Shown here one piece after another: positions 22,576 to 29,844 of a stretch of DNA of 64,000 nt. Positions within the stretch are counted from its first letter, which is position 1. Each line of letters begins with the position of its first letter. The position numbers were made by a program, and so were the translations under genes. The notes below the pieces were generated by a model that was not told where the DNA came from, ran no database searches, and was given only the letters and a program-made list of their open reading frames with translations. The DNA lies in IMG/VR virus record IMGVR_UViG_3300046517_002960, positions 1 through 64,000 of that record; one strand, 5' to 3'. The DNA is from a virus.

Positions 22576-23034
22576 ATGACGACCATGACCGAGACACAGC
22601 CGGCCAGCCCCCAGGCCCGCCAGGATGCCGCGCGGGCAGGCCGGCAGGCCGCCGAGGACGACTTCGCACGGCTGGCCGGGGACCGCGATGCGCTACGGAA
22701 CGCATGGCTGGCCGCGTACACGCACAAGTTCGCGGAGCTGGCGGCGCCGTGCGCGACCGAAGCCCGGCTCATCGCGGCCGGGCGGGTGCCCGTGTTCCAC
22801 GCCGGGCAGCGGATCGAGTTCGCTAGCTGGGATCTGCTGGCGCTGGGCCGGGGCGAGTGGCAGGCGGGCGAGGTCGACAGCTACTACGAGCCGGACTGGC
22901 AGCCGGTCTACCCCGGCCCGGTGCTGCGCCTGGACGTCCGGGTGATCGGGAAGCGCGGCCAGCCGATCGGGAAGCCGATCGAGGTCAGCGAGTACCAGGT
23001 GCGCGTGCCGCAGGACGCGGAGGTGACGGCATGA
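22576..23034 (+). CDS. Hypothetical protein, 152 residues
   Basis: ATG 22576 after GCAGGAGACGAAA. Helical start (1-65), then a small beta domain (GQRIEFASWDLLALGRGEWQ). Overlaps the next gene by ATGA. Unknown. Confidence 0.72.
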   Translation: MTTMTETQPASPQARQDAARAGRQAAEDDFARLAGDRDALRNAWLAAYTHKFAELAAPCATEARLIAAGRVPVFHAGQRIEFASWDLLALGRGEWQAGEVDSYYEPDWQPVYPGPVLRLDVRVIGKRGQPIGKPIEVSEYQVRVPQDAEVTA

Positions 23035-23891
23035 GCGGCTGGACGCCAGAGCAGCTAGACGCGCTGAACGCCGAAGCTGAGCACAAGCAGCGGATGGAAG
23101 ACGACAGCGCCGACCCCGGCGACCCGGCTGAGCGCGAAGCGTGGGAAGCCGGGAACACGAGCGGGCACTCACCCTCAGACTGGCACGCGAGCCTGCCCTT
23201 CGAGGACGGGGAGACCCCGTACGGCCGGTGGCTGCGTGAGATGCGGCTGATGGAACTGGCGGGCATCGACCCGGCGAACGCCCCGCTGCGCGAAGCCTGG
23301 CAGCAGGCCATGGCGGCGCTGCCGGCGGAAGCGGGCGAAACCGCATACGGCCTGGCGATCCGCGCCCGTCGCGAAGCCTGGGACACCCTGCTGGCCGCGC
23401 ACGAATGCCAGCTGCGTACCTGCGTGTACTGCGGGGTGCCGGGCCTGGCTGAGCATTTCCAGGCCGTCAACGGCCGGAACTGGGCCTGCAAGCAGGGCCG
23501 GCTGTGCGACCTGCGGTACGCCCTGAACGGCAAGCTGTCCCAGGGGCTGCCCGACAACAGCGTGGCGTACTACGTGCAGACCCTGGTCCGCGAGCTGGCC
23601 CAGATGGCGCGCGATGACCGGGCGGCAGCCGGGCACCTGGCCGACCCGTGGGGCAGGCACACCGCCCGCCAGCACCGCATGCTGAGCACCCAGGACCTGG
23701 CCACGTTGCACGTCACCCTGACCGCCGCCGCCGGGTGGCTGCAGGACGCTGGCCGGGCGGACTGGGGCCAGGCGCTCGCCCAGGCCCGCGCATTGCACGG
23801 CTGCAAGCGCTGCGGCGCGATGGGGCCGCAGCCGTGCACCACCAACAGCGGCGCCGAGCGGCACAGCTGGCACCAAGGCCGGGCTTTCTGA
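23031..23891 (+). CDS. Hypothetical protein with two zinc-type Cys clusters, 286 residues
   Basis: Starts in the ATGA overlap. CVYCGVPG...CKQGRLC (about residues 129-158) and CKRCGAMGPQPC (about 258-269) look like zinc sites flanking a helical region. Function unknown, possibly nucleic-acid binding. Confidence 0.75.
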   Translation: MSGWTPEQLDALNAEAEHKQRMEDDSADPGDPAEREAWEAGNTSGHSPSDWHASLPFEDGETPYGRWLREMRLMELAGIDPANAPLREAWQQAMAALPAEAGETAYGLAIRARREAWDTLLAAHECQLRTCVYCGVPGLAEHFQAVNGRNWACKQGRLCDLRYALNGKLSQGLPDNSVAYYVQTLVRELAQMARDDRAAAGHLADPWGRHTARQHRMLSTQDLATLHVTLTAAAGWLQDAGRADWGQALAQARALHGCKRCGAMGPQPCTTNSGAERHSWHQGRAF

Positions 23892-23930
23892 TAGCCGGCT
23901 GACCCGAACACAGATGATCACCACGTAGGA

Positions 23931-24016
23931 GGCGAAACGGGCGCGATTCTCCGGCTGGCCGGATGATCGCGCCCGTCTGCGGGACGGTGGCCTTCCCGCA
24001 CCGATGATGCCAGGCC
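23931..24016 (+). ncRNA. Type II hammerhead-like ribozyme, copy 16 (last in the array)
   Basis: GGC 23931-23933, stem III ACGGGCGCGAT/ATCGCGCCCGT with palindromic cap, cleavage after C23977. Stem I TGCGGGA/TCCCGCA (23978-23984/23994-24000), core CCGATGA 24001-24007, GCC 24009-24011, AGGCC 24012-24016. No further full copy is seen downstream. Confidence 0.82.
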
Positions 24017-24042
24017 GCACGACGACGATCAGGAGCAATGAC

Positions 24043-25008
24043 ATGGCAGGGATCAGGCTGAACGCGATGGGCAAGCTGGAACTGTCCGCGTTCCGGACCG
24101 AAGACGAGGCCGGCGACGTGACGCTGGTCATCAAGACCGATGAGGGCACCGTCCGGATCTGGTGCGGCGGAAGCGAGGAGGACGCAACCCGGCTGGCTGT
24201 CGCGCTGGGCAAGGCCGCCATGCAGGCCCTCCAGGTCAGCGAGGAGTGGGACGACCGGCCAGACGAGGACGAGTACGGCTCGCAGGACGGCGACGGGTTC
24301 ATCATCCTGGACGGCGGCCGGTACTACCCGCAGCTCGGCCGGGAGCAAGGCTTCACCCCGGCGGACATGCCGCGCAACGGCTACCCCGACACGGACGTCG
24401 CAGCGTACGAGCTGGCCGGGCTGATGGCGGAGCACGACGAGAACCCGGACTCATGGGTATGCGGTGAGCACGGGCCGTCCGAGCGCGATGCCGGCGCCCT
24501 GGTGGACAGCTTCCTGGACTCCGCGAGCCCGGACATCAGGCTCAAGCCGCTGAACGGCGTGCGGTACGAGCCGGGCACCGAGGTCCGCTGGGATGACTCC
24601 ACCTGGGAGGTCCGGAAAGACTACGGCCAGCTCGGCGTGTGGCTGGTCATCCCGGTGGATCCGGACGCGGGCCGCGATCACCTGGTACCGCACAAGCTGA
24701 CCGACCGGGCTGATGACCTGAGCCGGGCGCGCCGCTGGATCGCGGAGTGCAACCTGGTCCGCGGGGAAGTGGCCGACCTGCCTGACGCCGAGGTCAAGCG
24801 CATCGTGGAGCGCCTGTACGAGGGCGGCTGGGCGGGGTTCGCCCGTGAGGCGGAGCTGCTGCGCCAGGCCCGCGCGTGGGCGCTGGAGAACACGTGGCTG
24901 GATGACCCCGAGGACATCGAGGATATGCCGGACGACCGGGTCTGGCTCGGGATCGAAGCGCGCTACGAGGGCGGCCGGGCGCAGTTCAAGCGGAACAACC
25001 CGTCATGA
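24043..25008 (+). CDS. Hypothetical acidic protein, 321 residues
   Basis: ATG 24043 after GATCAGGAGCAATGAC. The first 75 residues look like a small beta domain (LNAMGKLELSAFRTEDEAGD). The middle is acidic and the end helical. No signal, membrane helix or catalytic motif. Overlaps the next gene by ATGA. Confidence 0.75.
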   Translation: MAGIRLNAMGKLELSAFRTEDEAGDVTLVIKTDEGTVRIWCGGSEEDATRLAVALGKAAMQALQVSEEWDDRPDEDEYGSQDGDGFIILDGGRYYPQLGREQGFTPADMPRNGYPDTDVAAYELAGLMAEHDENPDSWVCGEHGPSERDAGALVDSFLDSASPDIRLKPLNGVRYEPGTEVRWDDSTWEVRKDYGQLGVWLVIPVDPDAGRDHLVPHKLTDRADDLSRARRWIAECNLVRGEVADLPDAEVKRIVERLYEGGWAGFAREAELLRQARAWALENTWLDDPEDIEDMPDDRVWLGIEARYEGGRAQFKRNNPS

Positions 25009-25298
25009 GCGACCCGGAAACGCCGCTGGCCCCGGTACCCCGGCCGCCGCTGGACGACCGGGTAATGGCCAACGGCAGCCCGGTCAGCCGCCTCACGGTC
25101 AAGCGGCCCAAGTACGGCGGCTGGTTTGTCATCCGCCGCCCGAAGGGCTCAGAGGATCCGGGCGGCGTGGTGCTGGAAGTCCGGATCCCGGGCCTGCGCG
25201 AGGACGTGCCGTTCGCAGACCAGGCTGACGCGCTGGTCGGCGCGGACAGCATTTACGCCGAGTACATCAGCGCAATCGACCGGCTCAAGGCCGGCTGA
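25005..25298 (+). CDS. Hypothetical protein, 97 residues
   Basis: Starts in the ATGA overlap. Pro-rich start, then a beta domain (YGGWFVIRRPKGSEDPGGVV). Unknown. Confidence 0.7.
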   Translation: MSDPETPLAPVPRPPLDDRVMANGSPVSRLTVKRPKYGGWFVIRRPKGSEDPGGVVLEVRIPGLREDVPFADQADALVGADSIYAEYISAIDRLKAG

Positions 25299-25314
25299 TA
25301 ACCAGGAGACAGGC

Positions 25315-25485
25315 ATGCATGAGGGCTGGAAATTCATCGACTGCGGCGAGATCGGCGGCACGCGGTACGTGGACGTGCTGGATGAGGGCGGCAACCCGGT
25401 CGAGTACGGGATCACGCTGGCCAGCGCCACCGCCCAGTACGAGCCGCACCCGGTCATGGCCATCAGCGAGCTGTACGACAACTGA
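25315..25485 (+). CDS. Hypothetical protein, 56 residues
   Basis: ATG after ACCAGGAGACAGGC. MHEGWKFIDCGEIGGTRYVD and an acidic end. Unknown. Confidence 0.65.
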   Translation: MHEGWKFIDCGEIGGTRYVDVLDEGGNPVEYGITLASATAQYEPHPVMAISELYDN

Positions 25486-25500
25486 GAACAGGAGACAGGC

Positions 25501-25860
25501 ATGGAGATCAGGGAAACCTGGCCCGACGCGACCGCCGGGCACGGCCTCGGCGATTCCGGCTGGTACGCGCCGTTCACTGACAGCAAGGCCGCGCTGTTCC
25601 GCGCCATGCAAGGCGAGTACGGCGGCTGCGTCAGCAAGATGTGGCGGCAGGAGCTGGTGGCGCACGGGCGCGCGGCGTTCGGCATCATGGTGCCGCCCGC
25701 GTACCGGGACGTCCGGTGCGGGTGGGTGTTCTCCCGGCGGGAGCGCTACGACAACGCCGAGCCGCACTGGCCGGCGGACAAGGCCACCTACATCCGCGAG
25801 GTGTGGGTGGAAGTCACGGACCCGGCGGCGGAATGGGGCTGGGAGAACGAGCAGCCGTGA
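25501..25860 (+). CDS. Hypothetical protein, 119 residues
   Basis: Start after AACAGGAGACAGGC. Trp-rich (WYAPFTDSKAALFRAMQGEY, and EWGWENEQP at the end). Overlaps the next gene by GTGA. Unknown. Confidence 0.7.
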   Translation: MEIRETWPDATAGHGLGDSGWYAPFTDSKAALFRAMQGEYGGCVSKMWRQELVAHGRAAFGIMVPPAYRDVRCGWVFSRRERYDNAEPHWPADKATYIREVWVEVTDPAAEWGWENEQP

Positions 25861-26192
25861 TCCTGCTCGGCCAGGACGACTGGCTGTTCTACGCGCGCCG
25901 CGCTGACGGCGTGCTCGTCTTCACCGTGGCAGAGACCGACTGGCACTGGCTGGAGACGCCGCACGGCGCCGACTGCTGGAACCCCGGCACCGGGCTCAAC
26001 TGCGACGGCGAGACCAAGATGACCTGCCGGCTGGACTGCACCTGGATGCACGAGTACGTCCGGGCGCATATGCGCGAGTACGACTGGGAGGAATGCGGCG
26101 ACGACCCGGTGTCGGGCGAATACCTCGGCTGGGGACCTGACCAGGACGAGGCGTTCATGGCGGCGAGCCGGCGAAACTACCTCATCAACTAG
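25857..26192 (+). CDS. Hypothetical protein, 111 residues
   Basis: GTG start. Aromatic and Cys-containing (CNWPG-type loop around CWNPGTGLNCD and CRLDCTW). It could bind metal or form disulfides, but no export signal is present. Unknown. Confidence 0.68.
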   Translation: MILLGQDDWLFYARRADGVLVFTVAETDWHWLETPHGADCWNPGTGLNCDGETKMTCRLDCTWMHEYVRAHMREYDWEECGDDPVSGEYLGWGPDQDEAFMAASRRNYLIN

Positions 26193-26196
26193 AACC

Positions 26197-26210
26197 TCCG
26201 GCCAGCCGGA
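26197..26210 (+). repeat. Solo palindrome TCCGGCCAGCCGGA
   Basis: Four bases after the TAG at 26192, followed by CGATTCACAGATCAGGAGAC, the ribosome-binding cassette of the next gene. Confidence 0.7.
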
Positions 26211-26234
26211 CGATTCACAGATCAGGAGACACCG

Positions 26235-26561
26235 ATGCCCAGGACTATCACCTACGCCATCGAGGAAGACACGGGCCTGGTCTACAGCCGGGTCGGCGAT
26301 CAGGTCGCCGTGCCGGTGCTGGACTTCGAGGCCATCGGCCAGGGCGGCGACGGCTACAAGCCGGGGGACTTCCGCGGGCCGACGCGGTACAACCTGGAGA
26401 AGTGCTCGGTCTACGAGGTGGGCTTCGGCAGCCTGCGGTGGACGAGGAACATCCCGGTCGCGGTCAAGAACCGGCACCGGGAGTTCTGGGGCTTCCCCCC
26501 GCTGAAGTACGAGGACCCGCGCTACCGGGCCGAGCGCCAGCCGCCCGCCCGGCGGCACTGA
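26235..26561 (+). CDS. Hypothetical protein, 108 residues
   Basis: Start after AGATCAGGAGACACCG. Begins MPRTITYAIEEDTGLVYSRV, basic end. Unknown. Confidence 0.7.
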   Translation: MPRTITYAIEEDTGLVYSRVGDQVAVPVLDFEAIGQGGDGYKPGDFRGPTRYNLEKCSVYEVGFGSLRWTRNIPVAVKNRHREFWGFPPLKYEDPRYRAERQPPARRH

Positions 26562-26587
26562 GCACGAGATGAGATCAGGAGACAGGC

Positions 26588-27040
26588 ATGGCATTCGGCG
26601 ATAACGGCGAGCAGATGACGCTCGCGGAGTTCCTGGGAGCGTTCGGCGAGCGCCGGGTCATCGAGGTCGACACGACCCGGGACGCGGCCAGCAACAGCCC
26701 GTGGATCGTCATCCGGTCCGGCCGGTTCTCAGTCGTGATGGTCCCGCAGGACCTGGACGGCGAGTACCTGGACATCGACGTCCACCCGTTCGTTGACGGC
26801 CTGGCCGCCACGGCCAGCGTGTTCGCGATGAGCGACGGGCGTGACGTGCCCAGCCTGGCCAAAACCGGGACGACCAGCTACAAGCGGCCGTCCGCGCAGC
26901 TGGTCGCGGTGATCATCGGGGAGCAGGGCACGGACCCGTTCCTGTGCTCGGGCACCCGGGGCTGCCGGGCACCGGACGGCGATGAGCATCACGCGTACTG
27001 CTGCCCGCGCTACTCGCTGAACGCGCCGACCGCGCCATGA
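26588..27040 (+). CDS. Hypothetical protein, 150 residues
   Basis: Start after AGATCAGGAGACAGGC. Beta-rich centre (SPWIVIRSGRFSVVMVPQDL). The end carries CSGTRGC and YCCPRY, a possible metal site. Overlaps the next gene by ATGA. Confidence 0.7.
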   Translation: MAFGDNGEQMTLAEFLGAFGERRVIEVDTTRDAASNSPWIVIRSGRFSVVMVPQDLDGEYLDIDVHPFVDGLAATASVFAMSDGRDVPSLAKTGTTSYKRPSAQLVAVIIGEQGTDPFLCSGTRGCRAPDGDEHHAYCCPRYSLNAPTAP

Positions 27041-27186
27041 GAACGTCATTCCTCTACACGATCGGGGCGGTAGTCATCCTCGGGATCCTCGTCGCACTGG
27101 CCGCCTGGGCGCTCAAGAGCGGCATCCACGGCGTGCACTACGTCCCGCGCGGCCGGGACACCCAGACCCGCAGGCCGCCCGGCTGA
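27037..27186 (+). CDS. Small single-pass membrane protein, 49 residues
   Basis: MRTSFLYTIGAVVILGILVA starts a 20-residue hydrophobic helix (about 7-25), with a basic cytoplasmic-type tail. Followed by a strong hairpin at 27191. Confidence 0.65.
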   Translation: MRTSFLYTIGAVVILGILVALAAWALKSGIHGVHYVPRGRDTQTRRPPG

Positions 27187-27190
27187 GCAG

Positions 27191-27232
27191 GCCCCGGCCC
27201 GTGGCGGGCCATCCCGCGCCACGAGCCGGGGC
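27191..27232 (+). terminator. Strong two-part GC hairpin
   Basis: GCCCCGGC/GCCGGGGC (27191-27198/27225-27232) with inner CGTGGCG/CGCCACG (27200-27206/27217-27223). It stands directly after a stop codon and has no T-tract. It is followed by the conserved element at 27238, the same order as at 46957/47012. Confidence 0.6.
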
Positions 27233-27237
27233 ACACC

Positions 27238-27284
27238 GGAACCGTACCACCGCGCCTGCCGGGTAACCGCCGGTTCCGTCACGA
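27238..27284 (+). promoter_or_regulatory. Conserved GAACCGTAC-N15-GTAACCGC element, copy A
   Basis: GAACCGTAC (27239-27247), 15 nt, GTAACCGC (27263-27270), then CGGTTCCG and CAC. GGAACCG and CGGTTCC form a 7-bp inverted repeat. The same parts with the same spacing occur at 47013-47056. The position after a terminator-like hairpin and before a start suggests a promoter or a regulator site. Confidence 0.5.
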
Positions 27285-27300
27285 GATCAGGAGACAGCCC

Positions 27301-27573
27301 ATGAATACCAAGATCGTCCGCATGAACGGCGTGCCCGTGCGCGTGCCGAGCGACCAGCTGACCGACCCGGACCCCTGGCGGGCCGAGGACTGCGGCGCCC
27401 GCGAGCCGGAATGGCCGGATGGCATGGGAGGCCAGGTCGTCTGCACGCTGCCCCCGCACGCGCGCCCGGACGGCCCGGACGGCGTCGCGCACATGGCCAA
27501 CAACGCGGCCTCCGACATCATCGCGATCTGGTGGGACGTGCCCGCCGTGTGGAACGTTGACGACGACAACTGA
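27301..27573 (+). CDS. Hypothetical protein, 90 residues
   Basis: Start after GAGATCAGGAGACAGCCC. First gene after the hairpin and conserved element. MNTKIVRMNGVPVRVPSDQL, Cys pair at 31 and 48, Trp-rich end. Unknown. Confidence 0.68.
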   Translation: MNTKIVRMNGVPVRVPSDQLTDPDPWRAEDCGAREPEWPDGMGGQVVCTLPPHARPDGPDGVAHMANNAASDIIAIWWDVPAVWNVDDDN

Positions 27574-27589
27574 GAGCAGGAGACAGCAC

Positions 27590-27871
27590 ATGAGCGGCTA
27601 CCCCGCGAACCCGGTCAGCGTCTTCACCGCGCTGCGGGACGACCCGGACAGCACCCTGTCCAAGCACATCGGCGTGTTCAGCGACGAGGAACTGGCCCAG
27701 GAGGGCTGCCAGGAAGATGCCGACGAGGACTGGCAGAACCAGCGGCACATGCAGCCGGACGTGCCGCGCCCGGTCCTGACCTGGCAGGACGCCCGGAGCT
27801 GCCCGCTGCCGGACGGCAGCCGGTACACGGTGCTCCTGACCACGCTGGACGTACGCACCGGGATGGGCTGA
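27590..27871 (+). CDS. Hypothetical protein, 93 residues
   Basis: ATG after GAGCAGGAGACAGCAC. Acidic middle (EEGCQEDADEDW-like), basic/Pro centre. Unknown. Confidence 0.68.
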   Translation: MSGYPANPVSVFTALRDDPDSTLSKHIGVFSDEELAQEGCQEDADEDWQNQRHMQPDVPRPVLTWQDARSCPLPDGSRYTVLLTTLDVRTGMG

Positions 27872-27898
27872 CAGCAACCACCAGACAGGAGACAGCAC

Positions 27899-28525
27899 AT
27901 GAGCGAGAGCTACCCGCGCAACAAGCTGGTCGAGTGCCCCGAACCGGGCATTCTGTTCACCCGCGACAACGCCGCATGGGTCTACCACGCCCTGAAAGCA
28001 GTGCGGGAAAGCGGGCAGTCCATTCCCGAGCAGGACGAGCTGTGCGACGAGCTGGCCGGCATCCTGTTCCCGCCGGAAGCGTCCCAGCAGCGCCTGGAGG
28101 CCATCCGCGCCTCTCTGCGGGCCGGGAACATCAGCTACGGCGAGCTGACCGAACTCCAGGCCCTGGCCCCTCACACCGAGCCTGGCGACACCGAGCTGCT
28201 GGAAGCTGCGGGGGTACCCGGATACCCGCACGAGCAGGCCAGCACCGCGAACAGCGCGAGCCTGGAGGCGTTCACCAACGCACTGCTAGAGCAGGTGCCC
28301 CTGCCCGGCAACGACCGCGCCGACGCGAAGCTGGCCCGGCTCGCGGACGCCATCTCAGCGGCTGCCGGCATTGACCCGGACACAGCCAGCTGGCTGGCGG
28401 CGCGGGTGTTCGGCACGCTGGAGGCGATGCGCGTGGAATCCGGGGAGTACCGGGATCCCCGCAATGGCCCGCCGTGGGACGTGGCCGCGCTGGTGGCGGT
28501 CCTGAACTGCGAGGACGGCAGATGA
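27899..28525 (+). CDS. Hypothetical protein sharing the GDTELLEAAGV domain, 208 residues
   Basis: ATG after AGACAGGAGACAGCAC. Residues 65-110 (RLEAIRASLRAGNISYGELT ... GDTELLEAAGV) match the C-terminal part of the zinc-ribbon protein at 19768, so the two genes share a small helical domain. The rest is helical. Overlaps the next gene by ATGA. Confidence 0.75.
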   Translation: MSESYPRNKLVECPEPGILFTRDNAAWVYHALKAVRESGQSIPEQDELCDELAGILFPPEASQQRLEAIRASLRAGNISYGELTELQALAPHTEPGDTELLEAAGVPGYPHEQASTANSASLEAFTNALLEQVPLPGNDRADAKLARLADAISAAAGIDPDTASWLAARVFGTLEAMRVESGEYRDPRNGPPWDVAALVAVLNCEDGR

Positions 28526-28848
28526 CGTACCTGCGGAACGGCTGGGAGCACCTGACCGGGGACGAGACGGCGATCTACGAGGCGATCCGGCAGCTGGCCC
28601 GCCAGCGGCGCTCCGGCAACACCAGCCAGGTCGCCAGTTACAGCGGCCTGAACCGCACGCTGGTCAGCCGGCTCGCCACGGAGCTGCGGATGCGCGGCTT
28701 CATCGCGGACGTGAGCACGAACGCGGCGCACCACTGGCGGATCACCGCCCAGCCGGTGCCGTACTCCGCGGAGCAGCGCCGCCAGGACCGGGAGGCGGCC
28801 CGCCGGCAGCGGGAGACGGACGAGCAGGGCAGGAACGGCACGAGCTGA
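28522..28848 (+). CDS. Winged-helix DNA-binding protein
   Basis: Starts in the ATGA overlap. Residues 14-75 read as a winged helix: helix TAIYEAIRQLARQ, then a helix-turn-helix (NTSQVASYSGLNRTLVSRLA), then ELRMRGFIADVSTN...HHWRIT as the wing. This is the MarR/Lrp-like layout. The last 30 residues are a charged helix. It ends 19 bases before the repeated promoter/operator motif at 28867, so it is a candidate regulator of that motif (inferred). Confidence 0.72.
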   Translation: MTYLRNGWEHLTGDETAIYEAIRQLARQRRSGNTSQVASYSGLNRTLVSRLATELRMRGFIADVSTNAAHHWRITAQPVPYSAEQRRQDREAARRQRETDEQGRNGTS

Positions 28849-28866
28849 CCCGCCCGGCTTAACACG

Positions 28867-28890
28867 TGTCATGTATACTGTAAGAGACAG
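28867..28890 (+). promoter_or_regulatory. Repeated promoter/operator motif, copy 1
   Basis: TGTCATGTATACTGTAAGAG followed by ACAG. It contains a -10-like TATACT (28874-28879) flanked by the inverted halves TGTC (28867-28870) and GACA (28886-28889). The same 24-nt sequence is at 38362, and a close relative is on the - strand at 58857-58834. It stands 22 nt before ATG 28912. Confidence 0.75.
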
Positions 28891-28911
28891 CGAGAGCAGG
28901 AGCCAGGAACG

Positions 28912-28944
28912 ATGATGCACGCAGACAAGCTGCGGCGGTGCTGA
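28912..28944 (+). CDS. Possible 10-residue leader peptide
   Basis: First ATG after the promoter, preceded by GAGCAGGAGCCAGGAACG. It encodes MMHADKLRRC, and its TGA lies inside the GTG start region of the next gene (GTGCTGA). This is consistent with translational coupling. Confidence 0.4.
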   Translation: MMHADKLRRC

Positions 28945-29267
28945 CCGTAGCCGGCAGGCCCGGCGAGACGCTGGCAGAGAAGATCGCCCGGCTGAAGGAC
29001 GGCACCTGGCACGCGAGCGAGCGGCCGGCGCAGGTGACCGGCAACGTCTGGCGCAAGGCGCCGGGCGGCGTCCCGGTCCGCACCCGGCGGCCGGCCTGGC
29101 GGGGCCGGATCTTCCGCCACCCGCCAGGCGGGAACCGGCCCGAGCAGGACGGCTGCCAGCACAGTCACACGACGGTCAGCGGGGCGCAGCGCTGCGCCGG
29201 GCAGGAGGCCAGGCGGCGGAACCGCGAGCTGGCCAGGACAGGGAACGACACGGATCAGGAGACATGA
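28938..29267 (+). CDS. Hypothetical basic protein, 109 residues
   Basis: GTG start overlapping the leader frame. Helical start (GETLAEKIARLKDGTWHASE), Arg/Pro-rich centre, and Cys/His (CQHSHTTVSGAQRCAGQE) that may bind metal. It ends with DTDQET, the translated ribosome-binding cassette of the next gene. Confidence 0.62.
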   Translation: MLTVAGRPGETLAEKIARLKDGTWHASERPAQVTGNVWRKAPGGVPVRTRRPAWRGRIFRHPPGGNRPEQDGCQHSHTTVSGAQRCAGQEARRRNRELARTGNDTDQET

Positions 29268-29268
29268 C

Positions 29269-29553
29269 ATGCGCGATGACCCGGACCTCACAGCTGCGGC
29301 GGCAGAACTCGGCGGGACGCTCCGCCGGCTGTTCCCGTCCCCTGCTGACGTGGAAGCAGCGCTCCGCGATGGCCTGATCCGGGCGCAGTCTGCCGGCGGG
29401 CCGGCCGGCGAACTGGCTGCCGGGCTGATCGAGGTGATGAACCTCGCGCACCGCTGGAACCTCCAGTCGGGAGACGACCCGGGCGCCACGATCAGGCCCG
29501 GCGACGCGGCAGGCGAGATCATCAACGCGATAGCCCGCGGGCTGGGCAGCTGA
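29269..29553 (+). CDS. Hypothetical helical protein, 94 residues
   Basis: ATG 29269 after GATCAGGAGACATGAC. Its last 24 codons (GATIRPGDAAGEIINAIARG...) are duplicated almost exactly at 29773-29844. Unknown function. Confidence 0.7.
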   Translation: MRDDPDLTAAAAELGGTLRRLFPSPADVEAALRDGLIRAQSAGGPAGELAAGLIEVMNLAHRWNLQSGDDPGATIRPGDAAGEIINAIARGLGS

Positions 29554-29588
29554 ATCCCCGGCCAGCCGGACAATCACAGATCAGGAGA
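29482..29588 (+). repeat. 107-bp direct repeat, copy 1
   Basis: Covers the end of the gene at 29269, a solo palindrome (29557-29570) and the next ribosome-binding cassette. It differs from copy 2 (29773-29879) at about two positions, so the duplication is recent. Confidence 0.85.
29557..29570 (+). repeat. Solo palindrome (CCGGCCAGCCGG core)
   Basis: Within direct repeat copy 1. The copy 2 counterpart (29849-29860) has become a perfect palindrome by one substitution. Confidence 0.65.
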
Positions 29589-29593
29589 GGCAC

Positions 29594-29758
29594 ATGAGCG
29601 AAGACAGGCCGATGGACCTGAACGAGAACATGCGGATGCACATGATCTACACGCACGACCGCACCCTGGAAGACCTCGCCGGCCGCTCCTACGACAACCT
29701 GAAAGCCGAGCACGACACGATGGACTGCCCGGCGACCCGCGCAAAAGACCCCCGATGA
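29594..29758 (+). CDS. Hypothetical protein, 54 residues
   Basis: ATG after AGATCAGGAGAGGCAC. MSEDRPMDLNENMRMHMIYT, Met/His-rich. It is flanked by the two copies of the 107-bp repeat and overlaps the next frame by ATGA. Confidence 0.62.
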   Translation: MSEDRPMDLNENMRMHMIYTHDRTLEDLAGRSYDNLKAEHDTMDCPATRAKDPR

Positions 29759-29844
29759 CCGCCACCGCGCCCGGCGCCACGATCAGGCCCGGCGACACGG
29801 CAGGCGAGATCATCAACGCGATAGCCCGCGGGCTGGGCAGCTGA
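29755..29844 (+). CDS. 29-residue peptide created by duplication
   Basis: Starts in the ATGA overlap (MTATAPGATIRPGDTAGEII...). After six codons it repeats the C-terminus of the gene at 29269. It is probably a by-product of the 107-bp duplication and may have no function. Confidence 0.45.
   Translation: MTATAPGATIRPGDTAGEIINAIARGLGS

Noticed and set aside
1677-24016. The recurring intergenic repeats as a CRISPR array or phage attachment repeats
   Set aside because: The copies are separated by whole genes of different length, vary in stem sequence with compensation, and lie at fixed distance from starts. None of this fits CRISPR or att sites.
24004-24042. ATG 24004 as the start of the gene at 24043
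   Set aside because: It lies in the core of ribozyme 16 and has no ribosome-binding site. ATG 24043 follows GATCAGGAGCAATGAC.
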